Origin: Alphaproteobacteria bacterium
GTDB lineage: Bacteria > Pseudomonadota > Alphaproteobacteria > UBA9219
DNA: 64,000 nt
Direction: 5' to 3'
Assembly: GCA_028690155.1 (NCBI GenBank)
Contig: JAQVBU010000004.1
Coordinates: forward strand, 1-64,000
The position numbers and the translations under genes were made by a program. Position 1 is the stretch's first letter. Each line of letters starts with the position of its first letter. This document shows, piece after piece, positions 1-9,574 of the stretch. The notes under the pieces are model-generated. The model had not been told where the DNA came from, made no database searches, and saw nothing but the letters and a program-made list of their open reading frames with translations.

Positions 1-119
1 CAGTTATAGAACGTACCCTGACTGATCCCATGCGTCCGGCAGAGATCGGCCGTCTTGGCCCCGGCCTCCGCCTCCTTCAAGATCCTGATGATCTGTTCTT
101 CCGTGAATCGCTTCTTCAT
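1..119 (-). CDS. IS3-family transposase OrfA, N-terminal part (partial)
   Basis: This is the first 39 codons of a small helix-turn-helix transposase subunit, read from ATG at 117-119 leftward off the window. It begins MKKRFTEEQIIRILKEAEAG and continues with a leucine-rich second helix and a GISQGTFYNW-like recognition helix, the classic start of IS3-family OrfA (Tnp_1/HTH_21-type). OrfA normally binds the IS ends and is joined to OrfB by programmed frameshifting. The rest lies outside the window, so activity cannot be judged. Confidence 0.85.
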   Translation of the reverse strand, partial: MKKRFTEEQIIRILKEAEAGAKTADLCRTHGISQGTFYN

Positions 120-169
120 CGTCTGCTTCTTCGCTTAAAGGTTAACAGACTCTAATTTCAACTGCCTCA
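1..169 (-). mobile_element. End of an IS3-family insertion sequence (cut by window edge)
   Basis: The first 119 bases encode the start of an IS3-type OrfA on the minus strand. The end of the element is inferred to lie near position 169, where the rlmJ reading frame is abruptly closed by a TGA that seems to belong to the IS terminus. The terminal inverted repeat partner and target-site duplication lie outside the window, so the exact boundary is an inference. Confidence 0.7.
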
Positions 170-400
170 GTTTTCGGGGAGAACGTCAGGCGCGTTCAAA
201 AAAGTCCGGATACCGTTTTGGGCTTCATTCGTCTTTTGGGCGCGCGTGTCGTCGAGGGGGTAAAGCCCGGATCCCGCATGCGTATCGAGAACAGCGAATC
301 CCTTGTTTTTATTCAATAAACTGGCGAGGATGCGGCACAAAACCGCATGTTTGACAACATCACAGATGTTCCCCGCATGGTAAATATGGCGGTAATTCAT
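167..400 (-). pseudogene. rlmJ: rlmJ fragment (23S rRNA m6A2030 methyltransferase), truncated by IS
   Basis: The 77 codons from ATG at 398-400 match the N-terminus of RlmJ, which makes N6-methyladenine 2030 in 23S rRNA. The opening MNYRHIYHAGN and the SAM-binding start LDTHAGSGLY are visible. The family is normally about 280 residues, so roughly three quarters is missing. The frame stops at 167-169 exactly where the IS-like sequence begins, so the insertion most likely disrupted the gene and the truncated product should be inactive. A GTG 12 bases upstream is a less likely start. Confidence 0.85.
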
Positions 401-555
401 GGCCGACGACACCCGAAATTCTAAAAACGGCGTTTTAAAAGTCAGGATATGATATACAAAGAAGAATCAGGATTTGTTAATAAAATCGTAGCCACCTGCT
501 TCTAAACTTCTTGACCCGTGGGGTTGGAACCCGGCCTTTTTTTGAGGATCATTCC

Positions 556-1362
556 ATGACGTTATCTTTCTCATATCGCTCGCTTATTGTTTCTCTCTTC
601 ATCTTGAGCTTGGCTCTCGGCGCGCCGATGGGGCAGGCCGTTGCCGACGAGCCCTATAAGCCTGTCGTCAAGGCACACACCTATAAAAAACATACACGGG
701 TGTCGCACGTCAAAAAGAGCGTCGCGAAAGCAGCGATCCGAAAGGCGCAAGAACAGCTCGCCCGCTTGGGATACTATCTCGGCAAAATCGACGGCATCAT
801 GGGACCGCAGACCCGCAAGGCCATTAAAGAGTTTCAACGCGATTACGGCCTTGTTGTTGACGGTATTTTGGGCCCAAAAACCATCGCCGCGCTGAATGAA
901 GCGGATCGCCGCACCGTTCCCGTTCCTGTTCCCAAAAAGCATCTCGTGCCTTTGTCGACGGACGGCATTCGCGAGCTTCCCAACCGTTTCGCGCGGGTCG
1001 AGGTTTCTTCATACGGCGGGGGCGGCGACAAGAGTTATGTCGTCACGTTGAACGGCGAAACGCTTTTGTCGGTCGGCGGCCAACCCGCAGGGATAAGCAT
1101 TTCGCCGACCTATGAGATCGGCGACGAAGACGCCATCATCTTTACGATGTTCTGCACGAACGATTCTGTGTGTCCCTATCGAAGCCGTGTGCTGGTTCTG
1201 GATGCCAGAGGGAGCAAGCTCCTTTCTCTCGACAGCTGTTCCCTGCGCTATAAGGCCGACGTCAACGAAGGATCGCTTTACATCAACTTCTTTGAAGAGA
1301 ATAACGCGAATTCTTTGGGCCAGATGTGGCGTTTGGACGGCATGACGCTGACTCGTCTTTAA
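556..1362 (+). CDS. Periplasmic peptidoglycan-binding domain protein
   Basis: A 268-residue exported protein. Residues 1-30 form a signal peptide ending near QAVA. Residues 58-115 are a PG_binding_1 domain with the typical GPQTRKAIKEFQ and VDGILGPKT motifs that bind the cell wall. The C-terminal half (about 145-268) has four cysteines that could pair as disulfides and belongs to no family I recognise. ATG 556 was chosen over a longer in-frame GTG/TTG-type start at 511 because it has a GAGGA ribosome site and begins directly with the signal peptide. Two pseudopilin genes follow within 10 bases, suggesting one operon. Confidence 0.8.
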   Translation: MTLSFSYRSLIVSLFILSLALGAPMGQAVADEPYKPVVKAHTYKKHTRVSHVKKSVAKAAIRKAQEQLARLGYYLGKIDGIMGPQTRKAIKEFQRDYGLVVDGILGPKTIAALNEADRRTVPVPVPKKHLVPLSTDGIRELPNRFARVEVSSYGGGGDKSYVVTLNGETLLSVGGQPAGISISPTYEIGDEDAIIFTMFCTNDSVCPYRSRVLVLDARGSKLLSLDSCSLRYKADVNEGSLYINFFEENNANSLGQMWRLDGMTLTRL

Positions 1363-1371
1363 GGAAAACGT

Positions 1372-1959
1372 ATGACTCGCTCTCTTCGACGGCGCTTTTC
1401 CCAAGGTTTTTCCCTTCTGGAGGCTGTCCTTGTTCTTGGCATTATGGGGCTTGTTCTCGGGGGCGTCTTTGCCCTTATCCCCACGGTGCGCGGACAGATG
1501 AACCTCAACGAAGCGATCGAAGATCTTAATATGATCGTCAATAACGTCCATACGTACTATGCCGCCCGGGCGTATCCAAGTGGGCTTAAGGCATGTAACG
1601 GGAACTTTAACAATTATGACGATATTTCTGGAAAGGGTATTTTCCCTTCTTCCATGGAAGTTACGTCCGGCGTAGAGACCTATGTGCACAATCCGCTGAG
1701 CCCTGTTCTTACGGAGACGACGGCGGAGGTCAAGCTTTGCGGCTCGGACCCTGTGCGTTTTATTGTTCGTTATAAAAATGTTCCGAAAAGTGCTTGTGTT
1801 TCGGTGGTCAAAAAAACGGGGGTTGAGCAAAAAGACGCGGGGCTTTACCTAGTTTTTGTGAATGGCAACTGGTTGGGAACCACGTTAAGCGGTGTTGTCT
1901 TCGTTTGCTCTGAGGAGAACAACGACATCGATTGGTATTACAATCTTTCTAGGCTTTAG
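1372..1959 (+). CDS. Type IV pilin-like (pseudopilin) protein 1
   Basis: A 195-residue protein with a short basic leader and the prepilin peptidase site G12-F13SLLE17, including glutamate at position +5, followed by a hydrophobic helix to about residue 36. The remainder is a small globular domain with several cysteines, in the style of PilS-type (type IVb) pilins or minor pseudopilins. It follows the peptidoglycan-binding gene by 9 bases and is followed by a second pilin gene 10 bases on. No pilus ATPase, secretin or prepilin peptidase is in the window, so its machinery must be encoded elsewhere or be absent. Confidence 0.8.
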   Translation: MTRSLRRRFSQGFSLLEAVLVLGIMGLVLGGVFALIPTVRGQMNLNEAIEDLNMIVNNVHTYYAARAYPSGLKACNGNFNNYDDISGKGIFPSSMEVTSGVETYVHNPLSPVLTETTAEVKLCGSDPVRFIVRYKNVPKSACVSVVKKTGVEQKDAGLYLVFVNGNWLGTTLSGVVFVCSEENNDIDWYYNLSRL

Positions 1960-1969
1960 GAGTACGGTC

Positions 1970-2659
1970 ATGTTTGACGCGAGGAAGACCCAAGGACCGC
2001 TTGGTTTTACGTTGATGGAGATGGCCATAGTCCTTGGCTTGATCGGGGCCGTTTTGGGCGCTGTTTGGGGGGCGTCCAGTCATTTTCGGGAACAAAGCCG
2101 CGCTTCGAAAACGCTCCAACAGGTTATGCAGGTCGTTCAGAACATTCGTGCGTATTATGTCAATGCGGCGGGCATTCTCGTTGTAAATGCTCAGGGTAAG
2201 CATGTTGCGTGCGCAGACAATGCTGACATAACATCAACAATTGCTACGGCACAGCTTTTACCGGCTGAGATGCGTAACGGCGCAAATTACATTTCGGCAT
2301 CGGGAGGCTCCTTTTCTGTTTTGTGCGATAACGAAAACTGTGTTGGAGACCAGTTGACCCGGTTTTGGATCACCTTGACGAATTTGACACCCAGCGCATG
2401 TGTAAAACTTCTTATGGGGCTGCCTTATAAAGACTCGTCGCTTGGTGTGGTTAAGGTTTTTGCGTCGACAAAATCTGGTGAGTGTCTTAATCCGGTGGCA
2501 TGGGCAACGTCTGACAATTTTCTCGTGCGATGCGATAAAAACAATGACTACGGTTTGTGCGAAACGGGAACGCCCACGACCCTTCAGCACGCCATTGAGT
2601 TGTGCGGCAATGGCGGCGCGACGTCGTGTGTCGCTTGGGAATTCAAACTTCGGAACTGA
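1970..2659 (+). CDS. Type IV pilin-like (pseudopilin) protein 2
   Basis: A 229-residue protein. The start at ATG 1970 follows the stop of the previous gene by 10 bases. It carries the prepilin cleavage motif G12-F13TLME17 followed by a hydrophobic segment to about residue 36, then a coiled-coil stretch typical of the pilin alpha-1 helix and a C-terminal domain with about eight cysteines. The cysteines imply disulfide stabilisation in the periplasm or outside the cell. It looks like a paralogue or partner of the preceding pseudopilin. The open frame extends upstream to 1892, but that part overlaps the previous gene and lacks a ribosome site. Confidence 0.8.
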   Translation: MFDARKTQGPLGFTLMEMAIVLGLIGAVLGAVWGASSHFREQSRASKTLQQVMQVVQNIRAYYVNAAGILVVNAQGKHVACADNADITSTIATAQLLPAEMRNGANYISASGGSFSVLCDNENCVGDQLTRFWITLTNLTPSACVKLLMGLPYKDSSLGVVKVFASTKSGECLNPVAWATSDNFLVRCDKNNDYGLCETGTPTTLQHAIELCGNGGATSCVAWEFKLRN

Positions 2660-2667
2660 TGCCGTTT

Positions 2668-3282
2668 TTAAGAAGCGCGCAGTTGCGCCGTTTTTTCTTT
2701 CAATGAGCGGATAAGCGCTGGAATGCCCTGACGGCGCACGATGGAAGAAAAGTCGCTGCGTCGTGTGGCGAGTTCGCTGATGGTTCCGTTCATGAAAACG
2801 TCAACGATCCTAAATTTTCCGTCTTTATCGGCGCGCATCAAATAATTCAACATTACGGCGTCGTCGTTTTTTGGCTTAAGGGTTGTTTCCACGACAACGC
2901 CCGTTTCCGATTTTTTTTCGCCCGTGACGGTAAACACCTCGCCATCGTAAGAAGAAAAGCGGTTGGCGTAGGTTGCAATGCTGAAGGCCGAGAAAGCGTC
3001 GATCAGCTCATCTTTTTCGGCTTGGGTTGCGCGGGCCCATCCGAATCCAACCGCCAGTCGAGTCATGAGAGGAAAGTTGAACGTGTTTTTAATGACGGGC
3101 TCGAGGCGGGCATAACGTCCGTCGAATCCCAAGCTTTTCCCTTGCTTCATGGTCTCTGTCAGGGCCGCATAGAAGGTGCGGACGATATCTTGAGGCTTCT
3201 GAGCCGCGGCGGCCCACGACGCCCCCGGCGACAGGACGCTCAGAAGAAGGACAGCGATAAGGATACGACGGAAACAAGGCAT
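2668..3282 (-). CDS. MlaC/Ttg2D-family phospholipid-binding protein, HpnM-like
   Basis: A 204-residue periplasmic protein with an N-terminal signal peptide ending near ASWAAAA. The body has the MlaC/toluene-tolerance layout: VRTFYAAL near residue 35, a helical region with the AVGFGWARA-type loop, and a C-terminal VDVFMNG(T)ISE-R-SDFSSIVR signature. MlaC proteins shuttle lipids between outer and inner membrane complexes. The subgroup HpnM sits in hopanoid loci, and the position 27 bases downstream of dxs supports an isoprenoid or hopanoid link, but no hpn synthesis gene is seen here. The assignment to HpnM rather than plain MlaC is inference. Confidence 0.75.
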   Translation of the reverse strand: MPCFRRILIAVLLLSVLSPGASWAAAAQKPQDIVRTFYAALTETMKQGKSLGFDGRYARLEPVIKNTFNFPLMTRLAVGFGWARATQAEKDELIDAFSAFSIATYANRFSSYDGEVFTVTGEKKSETGVVVETTLKPKNDDAVMLNYLMRADKDGKFRIVDVFMNGTISELATRRSDFSSIVRRQGIPALIRSLKEKTAQLRAS

Positions 3283-3309
3283 AAAACGCGTTCCTTTTTT
3301 AAAGGGGTG

Positions 3310-5373
3310 TTAAGCGATGGCGACGCTGCTCAATTTTTCGTTTACGCCCAAGGCTTCCAGCGCCTTGGCGACGATATGATGCGCATTCAGGCCTGCTTGC
3401 TCATATTGATCATAGGGCTTTCCGTGCTCTTGGAAAATGTCAGGCAGCGTCATCGTTCGTATTTTTATGCCGTGATCCAAAGCGCCGGTTGACGCCAGAT
3501 AGTGCAGCACATGCTCGCCAAACCCGCCTGCCGAACCTTCCTCGATGGTCAGGACGGCTTCGTGTCCGCGGACCAAACGGTCGATCAAGGCGCGGTCGAT
3601 AGGCTTGGCAAAGCGCATATCGGCAATGGTCGTTGTGATTCCGCGCGAATCCAACATATCCGCCGCCTTACGGCATTCGTCTAGGCGAGCGCCAAGATTG
3701 ATAAGCGCAACCTTGTTGCCTTCTTTGATAATGCGTCCACGGCCGATGGGAAGAACGACGCCGCGTTGAATTTTGTCGAAAACACTGGCTTCGCCGCGAG
3801 GAAAACGAATGGCTGTTGGCAGGTCATCGATCGCGGCCGCTGTTGCAACCATATGGGCAAGCTCAGCCGCTTCGGACGGGGCCATGACAACGATGTCCGG
3901 TAAACACAAAAGATAGGAAAGATCGAAAGTTCCGGCGTGGGTCGGGCCATCGGCGCCGACAAGTCCCGCACGGTCAAGGATAAGGCGTACGGGCAGCTTC
4001 TGTAAAACGACATCGTGGACCAGTTGATCGTAGGCGCGTTGCATAAAGCTGGAATAAATGGCGCAGAAGGGCTTAAAACCCTCGCACGCGAGGCCGGCGG
4101 AGAAGGTTACGGCATGCTGCTCGGCAATGCCGACGTCGAAAAGCCGTTCGGGAAATTTTTGACCGAAAAGGTCGAGGCCTGTCCCGGCTGCCATGGCCGC
4201 CGTGACGGCGAGGATTTTTTCGTCGCGTTCGGCTTCCTGAACCAAAGCTTCCGAGAAAACTTTGGTATAGCTCGGCGCCTTTTGAGGCTGATCCGCCCCT
4301 TTTTCCACTTCGGTTTTGACGACGTTAAAGCGCGGCTGCACCGCGTGCAGTTTATCGGCTGCGGCTTCAGCGGGGGCATAGCCGTGGCCTTTTTCCGTCA
4401 CAACGTGAATCAGAACGGGACCACCGTGCGGGTCGTCGCGGACGTTTTCCAGAACGGGGACAAGGTGTTCCAAGTTGTGGCCGTCGATAGGGCCGACATA
4501 GTAGAAGCCCAACTCTTCGAAAAGCGTCCCCCCTGTAACCATGCCTCGCGCGTAATGTTCGGCCTTGCGGGCGGCTTCGGTGATTCGGCGAGGAAAAAGC
4601 TTGGCGAATTCCTTGGCGACCGATCGGATGCCGCGATATTCCTTAGAGGACACGATGCGTGACAGATAAGCGCTCATGGCGCCGACAGGGGGCGCAATCG
4701 ACATATCGTTGTCATTGAGAATAACGATGAGGCGCGAATTAGAGGCCCCCGCGTTGTTCAGTGCTTCATAAGCCATGCCCGCGCTTATGGATCCGTCTCC
4801 GATAACGGCGATGACGTTGTTTTTCTTTTTATTGAAATCGCGGCCTATGGCAAATCCCAAAGCGGCCGAGATTGAGGTCGAACTATGCCCCGCCCCAAAG
4901 GGGTCATAAGGGCTTTCGCTCCGTTTGGCGAAACCCGAAAGGCCGCCTGTCTGGCGCAGCGTTCGGATGCGGTTGCGTCGACCCGTTAGAATTTTATGGG
5001 GGTAGGCTTGATGGCTGACGTCCCAAATAAGGATGTCGTTCGGCGTGTCAAAAACATAGTGCAAAGCAACCGTCAACTCGACCACACCCAGTCCGGCACC
5101 CAAGTGACCGCCGGTGACAGAAACGGCATCAACCATTTCGGCACGGAGTTCGTTTGAGACTTGCTGCAAGACGTCGGGCGACATTTTTCGCAAATCGTCG
5201 GGCACGTTGATTTTATCCAACAAGGGCGTCACCGGCCTTCCTGGAGATGTTTTTTTGACATCCACGGCGTCAATTTCTTCGATTGAGGCAGCAAGGGAAA
5301 CTTGCCGTTTTTTTGTTTCGGACTTGATTCTTTTCGGCTGTTCTGTCAACGGCTTCTCCCGCTCAAACGTCAT
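3310..5373 (-). CDS. dxs: 1-deoxy-D-xylulose-5-phosphate synthase
   Basis: The 687-residue enzyme condenses pyruvate and glyceraldehyde 3-phosphate, the first step of the MEP isoprenoid pathway. Visible features are the catalytic histidine in [11 protein letters not shown] (about residue 90), the thiamine diphosphate motif GDGSISAG with NNAG (about 192-208), and [14 protein letters not shown] in the transketolase pyrimidine domain. The N-terminus carries about 45 extra basic residues before the usual [13 protein letters not shown] start. The ATG at 5373 follows an AGGA ribosome site and a perfect 16-base palindrome. An HpnM/MlaC-like gene follows on the same strand. Confidence 0.95.
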   Translation of the reverse strand: MTFEREKPLTEQPKRIKSETKKRQVSLAASIEEIDAVDVKKTSPGRPVTPLLDKINVPDDLRKMSPDVLQQVSNELRAEMVDAVSVTGGHLGAGLGVVELTVALHYVFDTPNDILIWDVSHQAYPHKILTGRRNRIRTLRQTGGLSGFAKRSESPYDPFGAGHSSTSISAALGFAIGRDFNKKKNNVIAVIGDGSISAGMAYEALNNAGASNSRLIVILNDNDMSIAPPVGAMSAYLSRIVSSKEYRGIRSVAKEFAKLFPRRITEAARKAEHYARGMVTGGTLFEELGFYYVGPIDGHNLEHLVPVLENVRDDPHGGPVLIHVVTEKGHGYAPAEAAADKLHAVQPRFNVVKTEVEKGADQPQKAPSYTKVFSEALVQEAERDEKILAVTAAMAAGTGLDLFGQKFPERLFDVGIAEQHAVTFSAGLACEGFKPFCAIYSSFMQRAYDQLVHDVVLQKLPVRLILDRAGLVGADGPTHAGTFDLSYLLCLPDIVVMAPSEAAELAHMVATAAAIDDLPTAIRFPRGEASVFDKIQRGVVLPIGRGRIIKEGNKVALINLGARLDECRKAADMLDSRGITTTIADMRFAKPIDRALIDRLVRGHEAVLTIEEGSAGGFGEHVLHYLASTGALDHGIKIRTMTLPDIFQEHGKPYDQYEQAGLNAHHIVAKALEALGVNEKLSSVAIA

Positions 5374-5383
5374 GGGTCCTAAC

Positions 5384-5399
5384 GCCTCCGCGCGGAGGC
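5384..5399. promoter_or_regulatory. Perfect 16-bp palindrome just upstream of dxs
   Basis: GCCTCCGCGCGGAGGC is self-complementary and ends 11 bases before the dxs start codon, next to its ribosome binding site. In RNA it would form a GC-rich hairpin in the leader; in DNA it could be an operator. Function is unknown. Confidence 0.4.
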
Positions 5400-5658
5400 A
5401 ATTTTTCTTTCTAGCATGTTAACGGCGCGGATTTGAACGATTACCCTCTCTGGCCCTTAAAAAGCAAGGAAAACGTTACCTTCTTGCAACAATGCGCGGG
5501 TAAAGATATTCGGCGCGATAAAACGGCGGTATGGCTAGCGAATTGAATTTGAACAAGAAAAAACGGCGACCTTTTCTTGCGCAAAAGATTGACGTTTGCT
5601 TTCAAATAAGCCATAGCCGCATAATCCTTTTTCTTTTCTATAGGAATGGAGAGTGTCG

Positions 5659-6399
5659 ATGTTTTCTCTTTCAGGCAAGAACGCTTTTGTCACAGGGGCT
5701 TCAGGCGGTTTGGGTCGGGCCATTGCCCGGATGCTTCATGCGCAAGGAGCGACCGTTGTTTTGGCCGATATGCGGGCCGAGATGCTCGATCCGTTGAAGG
5801 CCGAGCTTGCCGAACGTGTTTTTATTGTTGCCGGAAATTTGGCCGATCCTTCCGTTCCTGCGGCGATGTTGAAAGACGCCGAAGCCCAGCTGGGCGGCGG
5901 CGTGGATATTTTAATCAACAATGCCGGTCTTGCTCGCGATAATTTGGCCATACGCATGAAGGACGAAGATTGGGACCTTGTCCTCAACGTGAATCTGTCG
6001 GCGGCGTTCCGTCTGAGCCGGGCCGCGCTTAAGGGAATGATGGGCCGACGTTGGGGGCGCATTATCAGCATTGCGTCCGTCGTTGGCGTGACAGGCAACC
6101 CGGGGCAAGCCAACTATTCGGCATCCAAGGCGGGCCTGATTGCCATGAGCAAATCTTTGGCTCAGGAAATTGCCTCGCGCAACATCACGGTCAACTGCAT
6201 CGCTCCGGGATTTATCGCCTCGGCGATGACGGATGCTTTGAACGACGATCAGCGCGCCAAGATTCTTTCGAGCATTCCTGTCGGGACAATCGGTTCGCCC
6301 GACGACGTCGCGGCGGGTGTGGCTTTTCTGGCCAGCGAAGAAGCCCACTACATTACGGGGCAAACGCTGCATATCAACGGCGGCATGGCTATGATTTGA
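5659..6399 (+). CDS. fabG: 3-oxoacyl-ACP reductase (FabG-type SDR)
   Basis: A 246-residue short-chain dehydrogenase that fits FabG, the NADPH-dependent ketoreductase of fatty acid elongation. The cofactor motif GASGGLG is at residues 13-19, NNAG at 87-90, and the catalytic S140-Y153-K157 triad is intact with the usual spacing. ATG 5659 was preferred over GTG 5653 because GGAG lies seven bases upstream. It stands alone, away from the usual fabD-fabG-acpP cluster, so it may be a second FabG-like paralogue such as a PHB or quinone-linked reductase. A strong terminator follows. Confidence 0.85.
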   Translation: MFSLSGKNAFVTGASGGLGRAIARMLHAQGATVVLADMRAEMLDPLKAELAERVFIVAGNLADPSVPAAMLKDAEAQLGGGVDILINNAGLARDNLAIRMKDEDWDLVLNVNLSAAFRLSRAALKGMMGRRWGRIISIASVVGVTGNPGQANYSASKAGLIAMSKSLAQEIASRNITVNCIAPGFIASAMTDALNDDQRAKILSSIPVGTIGSPDDVAAGVAFLASEEAHYITGQTLHINGGMAMI

Positions 6400-6425
6400 C
6401 CCATGCGGCTTACGGTAACGAGAAA

Positions 6426-6448
6426 GGGGCCTTGCGGCCCCTTTTTTT
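6426..6448 (+). terminator. Rho-independent terminator after fabG
   Basis: A six-base-pair GGGGCC/GGCCCC stem with a TTGC loop is followed by seven T residues. It separates fabG from the convergent accC gene. Confidence 0.9.
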
Positions 6449-6452
6449 GTTT

Positions 6453-7796
6453 TTATGACTTGTGTTCGAGATAATTTTCAAGCCAGTGAATATCGTAATC
6501 GCCGTTGATGAAATCATGCTCGGCGATTAGCCTGCGGTGCAGTGGCAGCGTTGTTTGGATGCCGCCGATGACAAATTCTTCAAGCGCTCGGCGAAGCCTT
6601 AGTAAACATTCGTTTCGGTTCGTCCCGTGCACAATCAGCTTGGCGATCATGCTGTCATAGTGGGGGGGCACGCGATAACCTTCGTAAAGCGCGCTGTCCA
6701 CGCGGACGCCCAAACCGCCCGGTGGATGGAACCCGGCGATTTTTCCCGGAGACGGCGTAAAGGTTTCGGGATCTTCGGCATTGATACGGCATTCGATGGC
6801 ATGACCGTTCATGACGATGTCTTCTTGCTTATAGCTCAGAGGAAGTCCTGACGCGACGCGGATTTGCTCGCGCACCAGATCGATGCCCGTTACCATTTCC
6901 GAGATTGTGTGTTCAATCTGAAGGCGTGTGTTCATTTCGATGAAATAGAACTTGCCGTTTTCATATAAGAACTCGATCGTGCCGACGCCGCGATAGCCAA
7001 TTTTTCTCAGGACGTTTGCTGCGCACGCACCGATCTCTTTTCTTTCGGAGGCGTTCAAGCCCGGAGAGGGCGCTTCTTCGATGACCTTCTGATGACGACG
7101 TTGGATTGAGCAATCGCGCTCGCCGAAGTGAACGGCGTTTCCGTGCGTGTCTCCCAAAAGCTGGATTTCGATATGACGCGGGTGCTGGAGATACTTCTCC
7201 ATATAAACCTCGTCGTTGCCGAACGCGGCCAAGGCTTCGCTTCGCGCCAAATTATAGGCTTCTTCAAGCTCTGCGGCGGATGACGCCACCTTCATCCCTT
7301 TGCCTCCGCCACCGGCCGAGGCCTTAATCAAAACAGGATAACCGATTGCGGCTGCCGTTTCTTTGGCGTTTTGTAAGTCTGTTAACGCGCCGTCCGATCC
7401 CGGAACGGTTGGAAGACCAAGGGCTTTCACGGTCTTTTTGGCGGTCACCTTATCGCCCATAAGGCGAATATGCTCTGCCGTCGGTCCAATGAAAGTGAAG
7501 CCGTGCTCTTCGACCATTTCGGCAAAGTTGGCATTTTCGGATAGGAATCCGATTCCCGGATGGATGGCATCCGCTCCGGTAATGGAGGCGGCCGTAAGAA
7601 TGGCCGGAATGTTCAAATAACTGAGCTTTGCCGGAGGAGGGCCAATGCAGACGCTTTCATCGGCCAAACGGACATGCATGGCGTCTGCGTCGGCCGAGGA
7701 GTGAACGGCGACGGTACGAATGCCCATCTCGCGGCAGGCGCGATGAATGCGAAGGGCGATTTCGCCACGATTGGCAATAAGAATTTTTTCAAACAC
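6453..7796 (-). CDS. accC: Acetyl-CoA carboxylase, biotin carboxylase subunit
   Basis: The 447-residue ATP-grasp enzyme carboxylates the biotin on AccB using bicarbonate and ATP, the first half-reaction of malonyl-CoA synthesis. It shows the N-terminal start [16 protein letters not shown], the glycine-rich [12 protein letters not shown] loop (about residues 159-170), the catalytic [14 protein letters not shown] segment and the C-terminal biotin-carboxylase domain. The length is standard. It lies 8 bases downstream of accB on the same strand, the usual accBC operon. Confidence 0.97.
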   Translation of the reverse strand: MFEKILIANRGEIALRIHRACREMGIRTVAVHSSADADAMHVRLADESVCIGPPPAKLSYLNIPAILTAASITGADAIHPGIGFLSENANFAEMVEEHGFTFIGPTAEHIRLMGDKVTAKKTVKALGLPTVPGSDGALTDLQNAKETAAAIGYPVLIKASAGGGGKGMKVASSAAELEEAYNLARSEALAAFGNDEVYMEKYLQHPRHIEIQLLGDTHGNAVHFGERDCSIQRRHQKVIEEAPSPGLNASERKEIGACAANVLRKIGYRGVGTIEFLYENGKFYFIEMNTRLQIEHTISEMVTGIDLVREQIRVASGLPLSYKQEDIVMNGHAIECRINAEDPETFTPSPGKIAGFHPPGGLGVRVDSALYEGYRVPPHYDSMIAKLIVHGTNRNECLLRLRRALEEFVIGGIQTTLPLHRRLIAEHDFINGDYDIHWLENYLEHKS

Positions 7797-7804
7797 GACG
7801 CGAC

Positions 7805-8260
7805 CTATTCAAGAACAAGAAGCGTATCGCCAAACTCGACTGGCTTGGCATCTTCCACAAGGATCAACCCCACGGTTCCCGCCTTGGGTGCCTTAATGGG
7901 GTTCATCACCTTCATGGCTTCGATAATAAGAAGGGTATCCCCTTCCTTGACTTTGTTTCCGACTTTGACGAATGGAGCCGCTCCCGGCGAAGGCGCCATA
8001 TAAACAGTGCCCACCATGGGTGAGGTTATGGGCAATCCGGAAAGCTCTTTTTTCGCTTCCGTCGGCTCGGCGACGGGGGACGGGACCGGCGCTTGAGCGG
8101 CGGCCGCGGGGACCACGGCGTTAACGCGCGGGCCGACACAACGGATTTTTCGGTCTCCTTCAGCGTATTCGATTTCGCTTAAGCCCGTCTCTTCGATGAG
8201 CTTGGCAAGCTTGCGGATCGAGGCCATATCAATGTCAAATTTACTTGTTTTCTGAGGCAT
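7805..8260 (-). CDS. accB: Acetyl-CoA carboxylase, biotin carboxyl carrier protein
   Basis: A 151-residue BCCP. The N-terminal 40 residues give the conserved [17 protein letters not shown] helix. A proline- and alanine-rich linker (about 48-72) leads to the C-terminal biotinyl domain with EAMKVMN at residues 114-120, where K117 carries biotin. It passes carboxyl groups from AccC to the carboxyltransferase AccAD, which is not in this window. It precedes accC directly and follows aroQ at a distance of 80 bases. Confidence 0.97.
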   Translation of the reverse strand: MPQKTSKFDIDMASIRKLAKLIEETGLSEIEYAEGDRKIRCVGPRVNAVVPAAAAQAPVPSPVAEPTEAKKELSGLPITSPMVGTVYMAPSPGAAPFVKVGNKVKEGDTLLIIEAMKVMNPIKAPKAGTVGLILVEDAKPVEFGDTLLVLE

Positions 8261-8340
8261 TCTCTCAAGTCCTTAGTCGTCTGAAAAGGAAAGTCGATTT
8301 TTTCTTCTCATATTAGGATGGCCGAAGATCGGCGCTTTTC

Positions 8341-8781
8341 CTAGCCGCCGTTTAACAATTTTGCGGCGGTCCTTATAGCATAAGCGTAGCCGTCAATGCC
8401 ACACCCACATAAAACGGCCTTGGCGGCGTGGGAAATGTAGGAATGGCGTCTAAACTCTTCTCGCGCATGGATATTCGAGATATGAACTTCAATAATCGGC
8501 AGCTGCGTTAGGGTTAATGCGTCCAGAAGCGCGATGGATGTATGCGAAAAGGCCCCGGCGTTGATCACGATGGCGTCATACTTACCGCGCGCTTCGTGAA
8601 TCCAATCAATCAAGGTGCCTTCGGCGTTCGATTGACGACAAACGACATGAGCACCGACCTCTTTGGCTGTCTTTTCGCACAAAGCCTCGACATCTTGAAG
8701 CGACCCCGTTCCGTAAATCGAAGGGTCACGGACGCCCAGCTTGTCGAGGTTCGGGCCATTGAGAACCAAAATAGATGCCAC
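8341..8781 (-). CDS. aroQ: Type II 3-dehydroquinate dehydratase
   Basis: A 146-residue dodecamer-type enzyme that dehydrates 3-dehydroquinate to 3-dehydroshikimate in the shikimate pathway. It begins with the family signature [20 protein letters not shown], with the catalytic tyrosine at residue 23, and carries the [17 protein letters not shown] and [15 protein letters not shown] motifs with the catalytic histidine. The order aroQ-accB-accC is common in proteobacteria, so the three may be cotranscribed. Confidence 0.96.
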   Translation of the reverse strand: MASILVLNGPNLDKLGVRDPSIYGTGSLQDVEALCEKTAKEVGAHVVCRQSNAEGTLIDWIHEARGKYDAIVINAGAFSHTSIALLDALTLTQLPIIEVHISNIHAREEFRRHSYISHAAKAVLCGCGIDGYAYAIRTAAKLLNGG

Positions 8782-8803
8782 GGGCGTTTCTCCTTAAAGG
8801 GGC

Positions 8804-9574
8804 CTATTTGAGATTGCTTCGTTCTGCGTCGATAATTTTCGTCAGCCGATCGTAATCCACAGCTCCGGGGATGCTTGTCTCCTCTATAATAAAGAACGGC
8901 GTGCCTTGAACGCCCAATTCTTGTCCGAGACGGATATCCTCTTCAATCGCTTTTTCAATCGCCGGGTCTTTCATATCGGCTCTCAGCTTGATTGTATCGA
9001 GACCGACCGTTTTGGCCACATCGTCAATGCCTTTTGAGGTCAAAGCACCCTTTTTCTTCATAAGAGCATCGTGAAAAGCTTCAAACTTCCCTTGTTTAAC
9101 GCTGGCCATGGCCGCCAATGCCGCTTCGTGGGACAGGTCTCCCAAAATGGGGAAGTTCTTGTAGACGAATTTGACGTCTTTGTTTTCCTTAATAACTTGC
9201 TCAATTATTTCTTCGACATGTTTGCAGTAGCCACAGCGGTAATCGTAAAATTCAACAAATTTGATTTCACCGTTCGGATTGCCGGATATCGGGGACGAAG
9301 GATTGTTAAAAATCCTGTCCTTTTCCGCTTTGATTTTTTCCTTGGCCAGCCCCTCCGCCTCTTTTTGGGATTTTATTTGAAGAGCCACAAGGGCGTCTTT
9401 CAAAACGCCGGGGTTTTTTTCCGTGATATAGGTTTTGACAATGGTTTCGATTTCGGCGCGTTGAGCATCCGAAAAGCTCTCGGCCGGGGCTTTTGTAGAA
9501 AAAAGAGCGATGCCCCCGGCAACGATGAGAACAACGACTGTGGCTAAGGACGGGAAAAGGATAGATTTGCGCAT
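8804..9574 (-). CDS. DsbA/Com1-family periplasmic thiol-disulfide protein
   Basis: A 256-residue protein with an N-terminal membrane anchor or signal (about residues 8-28), a helical dimerisation-like region rich in lysine and glutamate (35-90), and a thioredoxin fold with active-site CGYC at 114-117 in FYDYRCGYCKHVEEI. The cis-proline loop GVQGTPFF is present near residue 224. This layout matches Com1/DsbA-like or ScsC-like oxidoreductases that form or isomerise disulfides in exported proteins. Several cysteine-rich exported proteins are encoded nearby, but no specific substrate can be named. It is 22 bases upstream of aroQ on the same strand. Confidence 0.88.
   Translation of the reverse strand: MRKSILFPSLATVVVLIVAGGIALFSTKAPAESFSDAQRAEIETIVKTYITEKNPGVLKDALVALQIKSQKEAEGLAKEKIKAEKDRIFNNPSSPISGNPNGEIKFVEFYDYRCGYCKHVEEIIEQVIKENKDVKFVYKNFPILGDLSHEAALAAMASVKQGKFEAFHDALMKKKGALTSKGIDDVAKTVGLDTIKLRADMKDPAIEKAIEEDIRLGQELGVQGTPFFIIEETSIPGAVDYDRLTKIIDAERSNLK

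Noticed and set aside
4015..4662. Long plus-strand frame inside dxs
   Set aside because: It is antisense to a well-supported gene with all its motifs and has no domain or ribosome site.
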